DNA of 6,807 nt, from assembly GCA_034660015.1 (NCBI GenBank), contig JAYEII010000103.1:1-6807 (forward strand). Direction: 5' to 3'. This DNA is from QEXZ01 sp034660015 (GTDB lineage: Archaea; Halobacteriota; Syntropharchaeia; Alkanophagales; Methanospirareceae). Of the stretch, positions 1 to 5,482 are shown one piece after another; the first letter of the stretch is position 1; the number at the start of each line of letters is the position of its first letter. The notes beneath the pieces are model-generated. The model was not told the origin of the DNA, made no database searches, and was given only the letters and a program-made list of their open reading frames with translations. The position numbers and the translations under genes are program-made.

Positions 1-1454
1 TCTTCATGAACCAGATAAAATGCCGGGACTTCTTCAATGACCATCTCCTGTAATTCGTGGTATAGCTTTTCTTGCTCTTTTGTATCTACCGTTGAGTCTG
101 CCAAATCAACCAATCTGTCGTATTCTTCGTTTTTGTAGTGACCGTATGGAGATTTAGAATGATGCACAAAGAAGTGTCTTGGATAAGGTCCCCATACGAA
201 ATATCCTGACCGCAGCATCATATCAAAGTTACCTTCTCTTTCAAGCTTTGTAACTGCTCCACTTTCCAGAACTTGTATTTCTACATCTAAACCAACCTTT
301 CTTAACTCTCCTTGAATAGCTTCAGCCGTTGGAATCCAGCGTGGTGCCCAAGCGCCTCTTTCCACCAAAAGAGTCACCTTGAATGGCTTTCCATCTCTAT
401 CCACTATTCCGTCACCATCCGTGTCTTCCCAGCCCGCTTCCGACAATAATTCCCTGGTCTTATCTGCGTTACATTCATACAGTTTGAGGTCCGGTTTCGA
501 ATACAACATAACGGGAGAAAAAGCACGACCATTCGCAGGCTTTCCAACACCCTCTAAAACGGTGTTTATCAGTTTTTCTGTGTCAACAGCGTATGCCACT
601 GCCTTTCTCACTTTCGTGTCATTAAAAGGCGCTTTTTCACAGTTAAATTGCAAAAAGTCAGTGAAGGTTGTTAGTTTCCTATATACTTCGATATTTGACT
701 CCTTTTCTAATCTCGGGACTTCAAACTCCGGCACCTTTATAATCATGTCCACTTCTTTAGTTTCGAGTGCCATCACACGTGTTGACGCCTCAGGAATTAC
801 CTTAAAAATGACCTTCTCAAGGGTGGGCTTCTCTCTCCAGTAGTCATCATTTCTTACAAGCACGACTTCCTGATCTTTTATCTGTTTTTCAAATTTGAAC
901 GGTCCTGTTCCAATTGTTTTTACGAACTCCCCCTTCTCATCCACACAACTGGGACTCATAACCGGCCATGCCACATGCGTGATATAAAGTGGTACGGACG
1001 TAGGTCGCTTTGAAACAAATTTCACACTGTATTCATCCAGAGCCACTACGTGATCTACCGTCCTGAGTGCAATTCTTCTAGCGAAAGATTTATCGCTGTA
1101 TGAAAATACAACTGCGGTTGCATTAAATGGTGTTCCATCATGGAATTTAATCCCTTTTCTTAAATGAAATATCCATGTTTTTCCACCGTCGGGTGTTTCC
1201 CACGATTCTGCCAAACCTGGCTGTATCTTCAAATCCGTGTCTAGCCGCACCAAAGGTTCATAAACCTGTGACCACACAAATCTCGCATCTCCACCGGGAA
1301 ACTTGTCCAAGTACCAATTGTCAACATCTGTGCTTATGCCAACTACTAATTCTTGCTTGGAAACTTCTTCTGGTTGGCTTATACAGCCAGCTACTGCGAG
1401 GGCCACCCCCGCAACTATACAAACCAGCAAAACAATTTTTTTCTTCTTTTCCAT
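1..1454 (-). CDS. ABC transporter family-5 solute-binding lipoprotein, partial (3' end outside window)
   Basis: One uninterrupted minus-strand frame runs from the ATG at 1454-1452 through 484 codons to the window edge, so the C-terminus is missing. The N-terminus has a Lys-rich n-region (MEKKKK), a hydrophobic stretch and a lipobox, VAGC, with Cys24 as the lipidation site. A membrane-anchored extracytoplasmic protein is therefore expected. Typical SBP_bac_5 (NikA/DppA/OppA) blocks follow: LAESWE then GGKTWIFHLRKGIKFHDGTPF, and later GTGPFKFE, KVRKAVAYAVD and a DTDGDGIVDRDG loop (344-355). The family delivers peptides, nickel or metal-chelates to an ABC permease. Near the end, H427, H431, H432 and H439 cluster after GPYPR, which could hint at metal or metallophore binding; this is inference. 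The gene starts 4 bases after the DUF364 stop, so translation is probably coupled. GGATGGGG about 9 bases upstream is the likely ribosome site. Permease and ATPase genes may follow outside the window. The family call is firm; the substrate is not known. Confidence 0.93.
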   Translation of the reverse strand, partial: MEKKKKIVLLVCIVAGVALAVAGCISQPEEVSKQELVVGISTDVDNWYLDKFPGGDARFVWSQVYEPLVRLDTDLKIQPGLAESWETPDGGKTWIFHLRKGIKFHDGTPFNATAVVFSYSDKSFARRIALRTVDHVVALDEYSVKFVSKRPTSVPLYITHVAWPVMSPSCVDEKGEFVKTIGTGPFKFEKQIKDQEVVLVRNDDYWREKPTLEKVIFKVIPEASTRVMALETKEVDMIIKVPEFEVPRLEKESNIEVYRKLTTFTDFLQFNCEKAPFNDTKVRKAVAYAVDTEKLINTVLEGVGKPANGRAFSPVMLYSKPDLKLYECNADKTRELLSEAGWEDTDGDGIVDRDGKPFKVTLLVERGAWAPRWIPTAEAIQGELRKVGLDVEIQVLESGAVTKLEREGNFDMMLRSGYFVWGPYPRHFFVHHSKSPYGHYKNEEYDRLVDLADSTVDTKEQEKLYHELQEMVIEEVPAFYLVHE

Positions 1455-1458
1455 TTTT

Positions 1459-2319
1459 TTACCCCATCCTTTTTATTAACATCTGTTTCACATCCCTCAT
1501 AGAATACCAATAACCCCTGCTTAGCGCGAATCGTCTCCGGAAATCAGGTGTATTTGGGAAGATTATCGGCAAAGAAACGTCCACACCTCGTTCAAAAAGC
1601 ACCTTTGGATAAAAAGCCGAAGTGGGACCATAAATTATTCTTGTCCTGGCGTTCCTGGCGAACTCAAGAAGTTCATTTAATGCCCCATTCACCACGGTCT
1701 CGCCAGTTATGTAAACAACATCAGCACTGCTTAGAACTTCCTCACTCTTATCCACGGGAAATATTTTTATATCGGATTCCCCATCAGCATCGAAATCTAC
1801 AACAGATAGCTGCTTCAAATCCATGAGTTCGGTAACATGCACCTCCTTTGCAATCTCTGCACACAGGGGTGTAACCATCATGTGAAACCCAACCATTGCT
1901 ACTTTGTCCGAAGTTTTCACGAATTTTGAAGGGTTTAAAAGAGGTGTGTTTTGACCATAGAATGCTTCAACATTATATCCCACTTTTTTCAATTCGTTTC
2001 CATCGCTCATTAACCTATAAGAGAGTGCAGAAGTTATTGAAGCCCTTAGCGAGTTTATGAATACACTGTTCTCTAAACTCTCCAATTTGTCTATGACATC
2101 GTAAACATTCAAATTGAACAGGTCTTTTATAAACGATACGTCTTCTGGAATCCCTTCCTTTTCTGCTTCGTTGTTTGCGCATCCGCATCCGAGTTCACCA
2201 TCATCGTATCTCACATAGCTCAATGTCCACGGACCAACCCTAGTGATAACTACGTTTGAAAGAGTTGCGCTTATACCCAGATTCTCCGTCTCTTTTATTG
2301 TCTCTTTTATTATGTCCAT
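1459..2319 (-). CDS. DUF364 family protein (putative heavy-metal chelation domain)
   Basis: A 286-residue soluble protein. The N-terminal part (about 1-85) resembles DUF4213, the enolase N-terminal-like half of this family. The rest matches DUF364: a Rossmann-like start VAMVGFH (140-146), then ADVVYITGETVVNGALNELL (199-218) and GPTSAFYP (231-238) followed by the LFERGVD segment. The structure of a family member led to a proposed role in heavy-metal chelation, with the active site between the two folds; no reaction is established. A Cys-x-Cys pair (GCGC, C45 and C47) lies in the N-terminal half. The ATG at 2319 is preceded by AAGGGGG at 8 bases, and by a perfect GGAGGTGAT much further up (2337-2345). 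The gene starts 2 bases after the stop of a 31-codon ORF and ends 4 bases before the solute-binding protein, so all three are probably one operon. The context favours metal or metallophore handling, but the function is inferred. Confidence 0.9.
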   Translation of the reverse strand: MDIIKETIKETENLGISATLSNVVITRVGPWTLSYVRYDDGELGCGCANNEAEKEGIPEDVSFIKDLFNLNVYDVIDKLESLENSVFINSLRASITSALSYRLMSDGNELKKVGYNVEAFYGQNTPLLNPSKFVKTSDKVAMVGFHMMVTPLCAEIAKEVHVTELMDLKQLSVVDFDADGESDIKIFPVDKSEEVLSSADVVYITGETVVNGALNELLEFARNARTRIIYGPTSAFYPKVLFERGVDVSLPIIFPNTPDFRRRFALSRGYWYSMRDVKQMLIKRMG

Positions 2320-2321
2320 TT

Positions 2322-2417
2322 TTATTCCCCCTTTTCATCACCTCCCCTTTTTACTCCTTTCACGCATTCACACCACGCAGAGGGTATTGTTACCAACTTC
2401 ACGCTTTTTACTTTCAT
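2322..2417 (-). CDS. Small ORF, 31 codons, first gene of the DUF364 operon (hypothetical)
   Basis: The frame opens at the ATG at 2417-2415 and ends with TAA at 2324-2322, two bases before the DUF364 start. It would encode a basic 31-residue peptide starting MKVKSVKLVT, with a WCEC motif at 15-18 and a charged tail (GGDEKGE). Three things support translation: an AGGTG Shine-Dalgarno core at 2427-2423, spaced 5 bases from the ATG; a TATA box about 65 bases upstream that would give a leader of about 40 bases; and the near-abutting downstream start. It has no signal peptide or membrane segment. I recognise no family. It may be a regulatory leader peptide whose translation controls DUF364, a tiny Cys-containing metal-binding peptide, or a chance frame. 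The Cys-x-Cys echoes the GCGC of the next gene. Comparison with homologous operons would decide. Confidence 0.5.
   Translation of the reverse strand: MKVKSVKLVTIPSAWCECVKGVKRGGDEKGE
2337..2345 (-). promoter_or_regulatory. Perfect Shine-Dalgarno sequence at unusual distance, inside the small ORF
   Basis: Read on the minus strand this is GGAGGTGAT, a full match to the conserved 3' end of archaeal 16S rRNA. It lies 17 bases before the DUF364 ATG, too far for a normal site, and no ATG, GTG or TTG start lies at 5-10 bases. A second, weaker AAGGGGG (2334-2328) sits at a normal 8 bases. The strong site lies inside the codons of the 31-codon ORF. It could act as a standby site or pause elongating ribosomes for coupling. 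Confidence 0.5.
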
Positions 2418-2422
2418 TTTCA

Positions 2423-2427
2423 CACCT
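2423..2427 (-). promoter_or_regulatory. Ribosome binding site of the 31-codon ORF
   Basis: The minus strand reads AAAGGTGTGAAAATG. The AGGTG core pairs with the archaeal anti-SD and is 5 bases from the ATG at 2417. It is the main argument that the short ORF is translated. Confidence 0.5.
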
Positions 2428-2480
2428 TTCCCTTCATTATACTCTAAAGATAACGTATTGCGTTTTTATTGTTGATGATG

Positions 2481-2490
2481 TATATAAATT
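2481..2490 (-). promoter_or_regulatory. Archaeal TATA box for the small ORF-DUF364-SBP operon
   Basis: The minus strand reads AATTTATATA, preceded by the purine-rich CAGAAAA, which could serve as a BRE. With the usual spacing of about 26 bases, transcription would start near 2459, about 40 bases before the small ORF. The 143-base gap between this operon and the upstream permease stop at 2561 holds nothing else recognisable. The box argues that the two minus-strand operons are transcribed separately. Confidence 0.6.
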
Positions 2491-2560
2491 TTTCTGTTTT
2501 TTTCTTACTTTCAATCTGCTCTATGAAGGAAATTATGATACTATCCTGCGTTTCCGAGGG

Positions 2561-3355
2561 TTATTTTATTGCTCTCCTCTTAAAAGCCCACACGCCCAGG
2601 GAAAAGAAAATGAGAAAGTAAACACCTATTCCTATAAAACAGTAAATGGCAGGAAGAAAAGCAATTTGAGGGGTGAGAATTGCACGAATTCCCTCGCTTA
2701 TATAAGTTAAAGGAATAAAAAGAGTGAGGTAGAAAAAGGCGGGATGCACCTCAGGAAGAAGAGATAGAGGATAGAAAGTAGCCCCAAAGAACATCATTGG
2801 CATCATGATAATAAACAGCACTTCAAACATGGTCTCCGGGATAAAGGAAGAGCCTAATGCAAGACCAAGGGAGGCAAAAGTTAGCCCTGAAACTATGAAA
2901 ATGAGAAGAAGTTCAAAGTAGAAGAGAGGAGAAAAGAAAAACTTTCCTGGAAAGATTATCAAGGCTAAAGCCAGGACTATTGTCCCGGAGACGATACCCT
3001 GAAATGTGCCACCTATTATTTTTTCCAGAGCAAGAGTTCTCATAGATATAGGCGTGAGAATGTGTGCTCTAATCTCTTCATTATACTCAAAACTCAAGCC
3101 AATTCCTGCTGCCACTCCTCGCATACTACCAGTCATGGTGGACATGGAAATTATCCCGGGGACAAGGATTTCTATATATCCTGCTCGGAACAGGTTTAGG
3201 TTAGGAAGAAGGACTCCAAATACAAACAGGAAAAAGAGCGGCTCGCCGATTATACGGAGTAGATTTCCTCCTATTTCTTTACAGAAAACATACATATCTC
3301 TCCTGAGAATTGCTACTGCGGCATTAAAACTCCCTTTTGCTCTCTGTGGATTCAT
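2561..3355 (-). CDS. ABC-2 type transporter permease
   Basis: A 264-residue integral membrane protein with about six hydrophobic segments, near residues 33-52, 63-83, 113-134, 147-169, 176-193 and 237-257. A cytoplasmic N-terminus (MNPQRAKGSF) comes first. The C-terminal ABC-2 signature region is clear: GATFYPLSLLPEVHPAFFYL (191-210), then FIPLTYISEGIRAIL (213-227). The length and layout fit the DrrB/NodJ-like permeases that pair with DrrA-type ATPases and export lipids, antibiotics, polysaccharides or other hydrophobic compounds. Its ATG overlaps the ATPase stop in the four-base arrangement ATGA (3352-3355), a strong sign of co-transcription and coupled translation. The tail ends in basic residues (FKRRAIK), as expected for a cytoplasmic C-terminus. 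The exported substrate cannot be told from sequence. Confidence 0.93.
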   Translation of the reverse strand: MNPQRAKGSFNAAVAILRRDMYVFCKEIGGNLLRIIGEPLFFLFVFGVLLPNLNLFRAGYIEILVPGIISMSTMTGSMRGVAAGIGLSFEYNEEIRAHILTPISMRTLALEKIIGGTFQGIVSGTIVLALALIIFPGKFFFSPLFYFELLLIFIVSGLTFASLGLALGSSFIPETMFEVLFIIMMPMMFFGATFYPLSLLPEVHPAFFYLTLFIPLTYISEGIRAILTPQIAFLPAIYCFIGIGVYFLIFFSLGVWAFKRRAIK

Positions 3356-4092
3356 TTTAGTCTCCCTCCGGTTAGATTTATGAAAACATCTTCTAAAGTT
3401 GGCTCCCGTGAACGAAGTCCGTGTACCCTCAGTCCTTTTTTTAGATTTTCGGGGCTCCCTTCGTTCACTATTTTTCCCTGATTCATGATAGCAACCCTGT
3501 CACATAGACGGTCCGCTTCTTCCATATAGTGGGTGGTAAGAATCATGGTCTTCCCCTCATCCTTAAGTCTCAAAATTTCTTCCCAGATTGCTATTCGTGC
3601 TTGTGGGTCAAGACCCAAGGTGGGCTCATCCAGGAAAAGAATTGCGGGGTCGTGTATTAAAGCGCGAGCAACAAGAAGCTTTTGCAGCATACCACCAGAA
3701 TACTCTCTTATCCTACCCTCAGCTCTATCCGCAAGCCCCACTAAAGAAAGAAGTTTCTCAACTCTCCTTCTTGGATTTTTAACGCCATACGCTCTTGCCA
3801 TTACCAGCATGTTTTCCCTTGCTGTAAGCTTCCTATCCAGGCTTCGATGCTGAGGGACAACTCCTATAAGGTGTTTAACGGCTAACGGATCGTTTACTAC
3901 ATCAATTCCCTTTATTCGAGCTGTCCCACGGGTAGGTTTAATTTCCGTGGTGAGTATTCCGACGAGTGTAGTCTTTCCTGCACCGTTTGGACCGAGCAGC
4001 CCGAAAATCTCTCCTTCCCTAACGTGGAAAGAAACGTTCTCTAATGCTTTCAGGCCATTATAATATTTAATCACCTGGGAAACGTGGATCAT
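3352..4092 (-). CDS. ABC-2 type transporter ATP-binding protein (DrrA/CcmA-like)
   Basis: A complete 246-residue ABC ATPase that energises the permease encoded just downstream. All motifs are present: Walker A GPNGAGKTT (34-42), Q-loop Gln81, signature YSGGM (131-135, with Tyr in place of the usual Leu), Walker B ILFLDEP (151-157; D155 and catalytic E156), D-loop LD (161-162) and H-loop His188. The C-terminal EPTLEDVFINLTGG (230-243) is the tail typical of the DrrA/CcmA exporter branch. The start at 4092 fits the family, whose first strand begins one or two residues after Met (IHVSQVIKYY). The mRNA leader must be very short: the TATATA at 4106-4113 is only 13 bases from the ATG. The upstream 32-base block is shared with MBF1. 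The gene is divergent from the membrane-protein gene at 4350. Confidence 0.96.
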   Translation of the reverse strand: MIHVSQVIKYYNGLKALENVSFHVREGEIFGLLGPNGAGKTTLVGILTTEIKPTRGTARIKGIDVVNDPLAVKHLIGVVPQHRSLDRKLTARENMLVMARAYGVKNPRRRVEKLLSLVGLADRAEGRIREYSGGMLQKLLVARALIHDPAILFLDEPTLGLDPQARIAIWEEILRLKDEGKTMILTTHYMEEADRLCDRVAIMNQGKIVNEGSPENLKKGLRVHGLRSREPTLEDVFINLTGGRLK

Positions 4093-4102
4093 CTCTTTTT
4101 CG

Positions 4103-4134
4103 TTGTATATAAAGTATAACCTCTACCTATTTAA
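4103..4134 (-). promoter_or_regulatory. Shared promoter-like block, copy 1 (upstream of ABC ATPase)
   Basis: Read on the minus strand the block has TTAAATAG, seven bases, GTTAT, three bases, then TTATATACAA. It ends 10 bases before the ATPase ATG. It matches 5277-5308 upstream of MBF1 at 27 of 32 positions with no gaps; four of the five differences are transitions. If TTAAATAG (centre about 4131) is the TATA box, transcription would start near 4105 with a leader of about 13 bases. If the TATATA is the box, the start point would fall inside the gene, so that is less likely. Confidence 0.6.
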
Positions 4135-4138
4135 TTTA

Positions 4139-4272
4139 GGACGCAGATTTACACGGATTTACGCAGAAAACTATTTCCCAACCCAGTTTGTTATAAACTC
4201 AACCTCTAATAATCTCCTCTGTCTATTAAACCTTATATTTAAAATCCTGATTATCTGCGTTCATCTGCGTCC
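4139..4272. repeat. Palindromic intergenic repeat, copy 1, built of 10-bp units
   Basis: The left arm has three decamers in register: ACGCAGATTT (4141), ACACGGATTT (4151) and ACGCAGAAAA (4161). The right arm, read on the minus strand, gives ACGCAGATGA then ACGCAGATAA, ending at 4251. The arms are inverted around a centre of about 80 bases, and both outer ends read GGACGCAGAT. A second copy lies at 5309-5397. It fills most of the gap between the divergent ABC and membrane-protein genes. It resembles dispersed palindromic repeats seen in other genomes, from memory only. Confidence 0.85.
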
Positions 4273-4312
4273 GATTATCATTTTTTTATCATAAGTTTAA
4301 TATTTCTGAAAC

Positions 4313-4320
4313 TATAAATT
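4313..4320 (+). promoter_or_regulatory. TATA box of the four-helix membrane protein gene
   Basis: TATAAATT follows GAAAC, an acceptable BRE. The predicted start point near 4343 leaves a leader of only about 7 bases before the ATG at 4350. It excludes the upstream in-frame TTG at 4329, which would lie before the transcript begins. Confidence 0.5.
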
Positions 4321-4349
4321 ATACCTTATTGTACAACGAGAGAAGAAAA

Positions 4350-4805
4350 ATGTTATCAAAACTAAAAGGGATAGAGAGCTATAAAAAATATCTGGAAACG
4401 CTTGCTCTGTCAACCGCACTCGCAGGGCTCATGCTTTTCATCGCTTTTGGCTTGATGTCTTTTCCTGAGGGTGAGAAAACAATTCCAAGACCCTATATTT
4501 TGTTGCTTCTCGCGGTCTTCTTCGTTATTTTCACCGTGTTTTATGAGTCGGAAGCGAGAGAGAAGGAGCGGGTGAAGAAGAAGAGGAAATGGGAAAAGGG
4601 CTATCAATCGCTTCTTAAAGGCTTGTTCCTCGCCGTATGCGCAACTTTTGCGTTCGTTACAATGTTGGCGGGTATAAAATACATACAACGAGGTGGCATT
4701 CACGCAGTTGGAGGAATGGATGTGTTCATTTCTACGTTAGCGATATGCATAATTGTCAGCATGACGTTCCTCAGCCTGTTAAAACCTCGTGAAACAACGT
4801 TCTAA
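4350..4805 (+). CDS. Four-helix membrane protein of unknown function
   Basis: A 151-residue protein from the ATG at 4350; an in-frame TTG at 4329 would add 7 residues but lies too close to the TATA box. There are four hydrophobic segments, at about 16-38, 49-65, 89-110 and 124-144. Between helices 2 and 3 is a strongly charged loop (ESEAREKERVKKKRKWEKG, 66-84), which by the positive-inside rule is cytoplasmic. The N-terminus (MLSKLKGIESYKKYLE) is also basic and probably cytoplasmic. No conserved catalytic or metal-binding motif is visible, and I recognise no family. It is divergent from the ABC-2 operon and convergent with MBF1, with only 9 bases between stop codons. Both upstream regions, its own and the ATPase's, carry TACAACGA just before the start codon, weakly suggesting joint regulation. 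A role as an accessory to the exporter is possible but unsupported. Confidence 0.8.
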   Translation: MLSKLKGIESYKKYLETLALSTALAGLMLFIAFGLMSFPEGEKTIPRPYILLLLAVFFVIFTVFYESEAREKERVKKKRKWEKGYQSLLKGLFLAVCATFAFVTMLAGIKYIQRGGIHAVGGMDVFISTLAICIIVSMTFLSLLKPRETTF

Positions 4806-4814
4806 ATGAAACGC

Positions 4815-5270
4815 TCAAGCCAAAAAATTTTTAAGCGCACGCTCGATTTTTTTCCTTACCTCTTCGCTTGGCATTAGCTCCTCATTTTCTATCTTCCGTA
4901 GCAACGAGTGCTTTTCATTTATCCTCTGTGCAAGTTCTGCTTGTTTCAGCCCTGCCTTTTCTCGCGCTTCTTTTATCTTCCGCCCGTAATCCTCTTCCAC
5001 CGCATCAATTTCCATCTCCGCTTCTATCTCGTGGTCAATTTGCGTATATAATTCCGATATCGGTTTTCTTTTGGGCTGTGCATTGACATTGACATTAGCG
5101 TGCTGCGGTTCCAGCACCCCTTTTCCTTTCCTGGCGTCCACTACAACTGTTCCAAGCCGTGCGCAGGATTTACAAACGCTCAACTCTGACGCATCTATTC
5201 TTATGCGGTATACCTCTCCTTTTATTTCAGTGCCACATATCTCGCACTGTGCCTTGGATTTTATTTCCAT
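4815..5270 (-). CDS. Archaeal multiprotein bridging factor 1 (aMBF1) transcription factor
   Basis: About 151 residues from the ATG at 5270. The N-terminal zinc ribbon has CEIC (residues 9-12) and CKSC (33-36), giving two Cys-x2-Cys knuckles. A variable, charged linker follows. The C-terminal Cro/C1-type HTH runs from about 95 to 150: YGRKIKEAREKAGLKQAELA then INEKHSLLRKIENEELMPSE, with the MBF1-typical LLRKIE. Archaeal MBF1 is described as bound to ribosomes and linked to transcription or translation; its exact role is unsettled. Upstream in-frame ATGs at 5300 and 5291 would add 10 or 7 residues. I prefer 5270 because both upstream ATGs lie inside a promoter-like block that is untranslated at the ABC operon, and because family members start close to the first Cys pair. 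No Shine-Dalgarno site is seen, so the mRNA is probably leaderless or nearly so. The gene is divergent from PAN. Confidence 0.93.
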   Translation of the reverse strand: MEIKSKAQCEICGTEIKGEVYRIRIDASELSVCKSCARLGTVVVDARKGKGVLEPQHANVNVNAQPKRKPISELYTQIDHEIEAEMEIDAVEEDYGRKIKEAREKAGLKQAELAQRINEKHSLLRKIENEELMPSEEVRKKIERALKNFLA

Positions 5271-5276
5271 TTGTTT

Positions 5277-5308
5277 TTGTATATAATGCATAACTTCCAT
5301 CTATTTAA
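5277..5308 (-). promoter_or_regulatory. Shared promoter-like block, copy 2 (upstream of MBF1)
   Basis: Same block as at 4103-4134: TTAAATAG, seven bases, GTTAT, three bases, TTATATACAA on the minus strand. It ends 6 bases before the preferred MBF1 ATG at 5270. Taking TTAAATA (centre about 5305) as the TATA box puts the start point near 5279. The outer side abuts the palindromic repeat at 5309 directly, whereas copy 1 has four extra bases there. Confidence 0.6.
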
Positions 5309-5397
5309 GACGCAGATTTACACTGATTTACGCAGATTTATTTTAGTTTAACCGTGTTGATTCTTATTATCTGTGTTAATCTGCGTTAGTCTGTGTC
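5309..5397. repeat. Palindromic intergenic repeat, copy 2, built of 10-bp units
   Basis: The left arm has three decamers from 5310: ACGCAGATTT, ACACTGATTT and ACGCAGATTT. The right arm has three units with the same 10-base period on the plus strand: CTGTGTTAAT (5371), CTGCGTTAGT (5381) and CTGTGTCTAT (5391). These are inverted copies of the left-arm unit. The centre is shorter than in copy 1 (about 30 against 80 bases). It fills the MBF1/PAN divergent gap. A TCA plus T-tract follows at 5404-5414, as it does after copy 1 (4278-4287). Confidence 0.85.
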
Positions 5398-5430
5398 TAT
5401 AATTCATTTTTTTTGTTCAAAGATATTTGA

Positions 5431-5438
5431 TTTATATA
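5431..5438 (+). promoter_or_regulatory. TATA box of PAN
   Basis: TTTATATA, with transcription expected near 5460. This leaves about 22 bases to the ATG at 5483, or 7 to the alternative GTG at 5468. GAGAAG at 5450-5455 lies upstream of the predicted start point, so it is unlikely to act as a ribosome site. Confidence 0.55.
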
Positions 5439-5482
5439 TGTGTGAAGTAGAGAAGTAAATATTAATTGTGATTGTGGTCAAA

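Noticed and set aside
379..843. 154-codon plus-strand open frame opposite the solute-binding protein
   Set aside because: The minus-strand frame is continuous for 484 codons with clear family motifs; the plus-strand translation is low-complexity and matches nothing I recognise.
2243..2710. 155-codon plus-strand frame spanning the start of DUF364 and the permease end
   Set aside because: It crosses two real genes and a promoter on the other strand, and its translation is an AT-rich Phe/Ser/Leu mixture without a ribosome site.
4106..4113. TATATA immediately upstream of the ABC ATPase as the sole TATA box
   Set aside because: The usual 26-base spacing would start transcription inside the gene; the TTAAATAG further up in the shared block fits better.
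4103..4294. 63-codon plus-strand frame in the ABC/membrane-protein gap
   Set aside because: It is made of the palindromic repeat and promoter sequence; the second repeat copy does not keep the frame.
4139..5397. CRISPR array or tandem-repeat locus
   Set aside because: The repeated units are 10 bases with no spacers, arranged as inverted arms; the two copies are over 1 kb apart with genes between.
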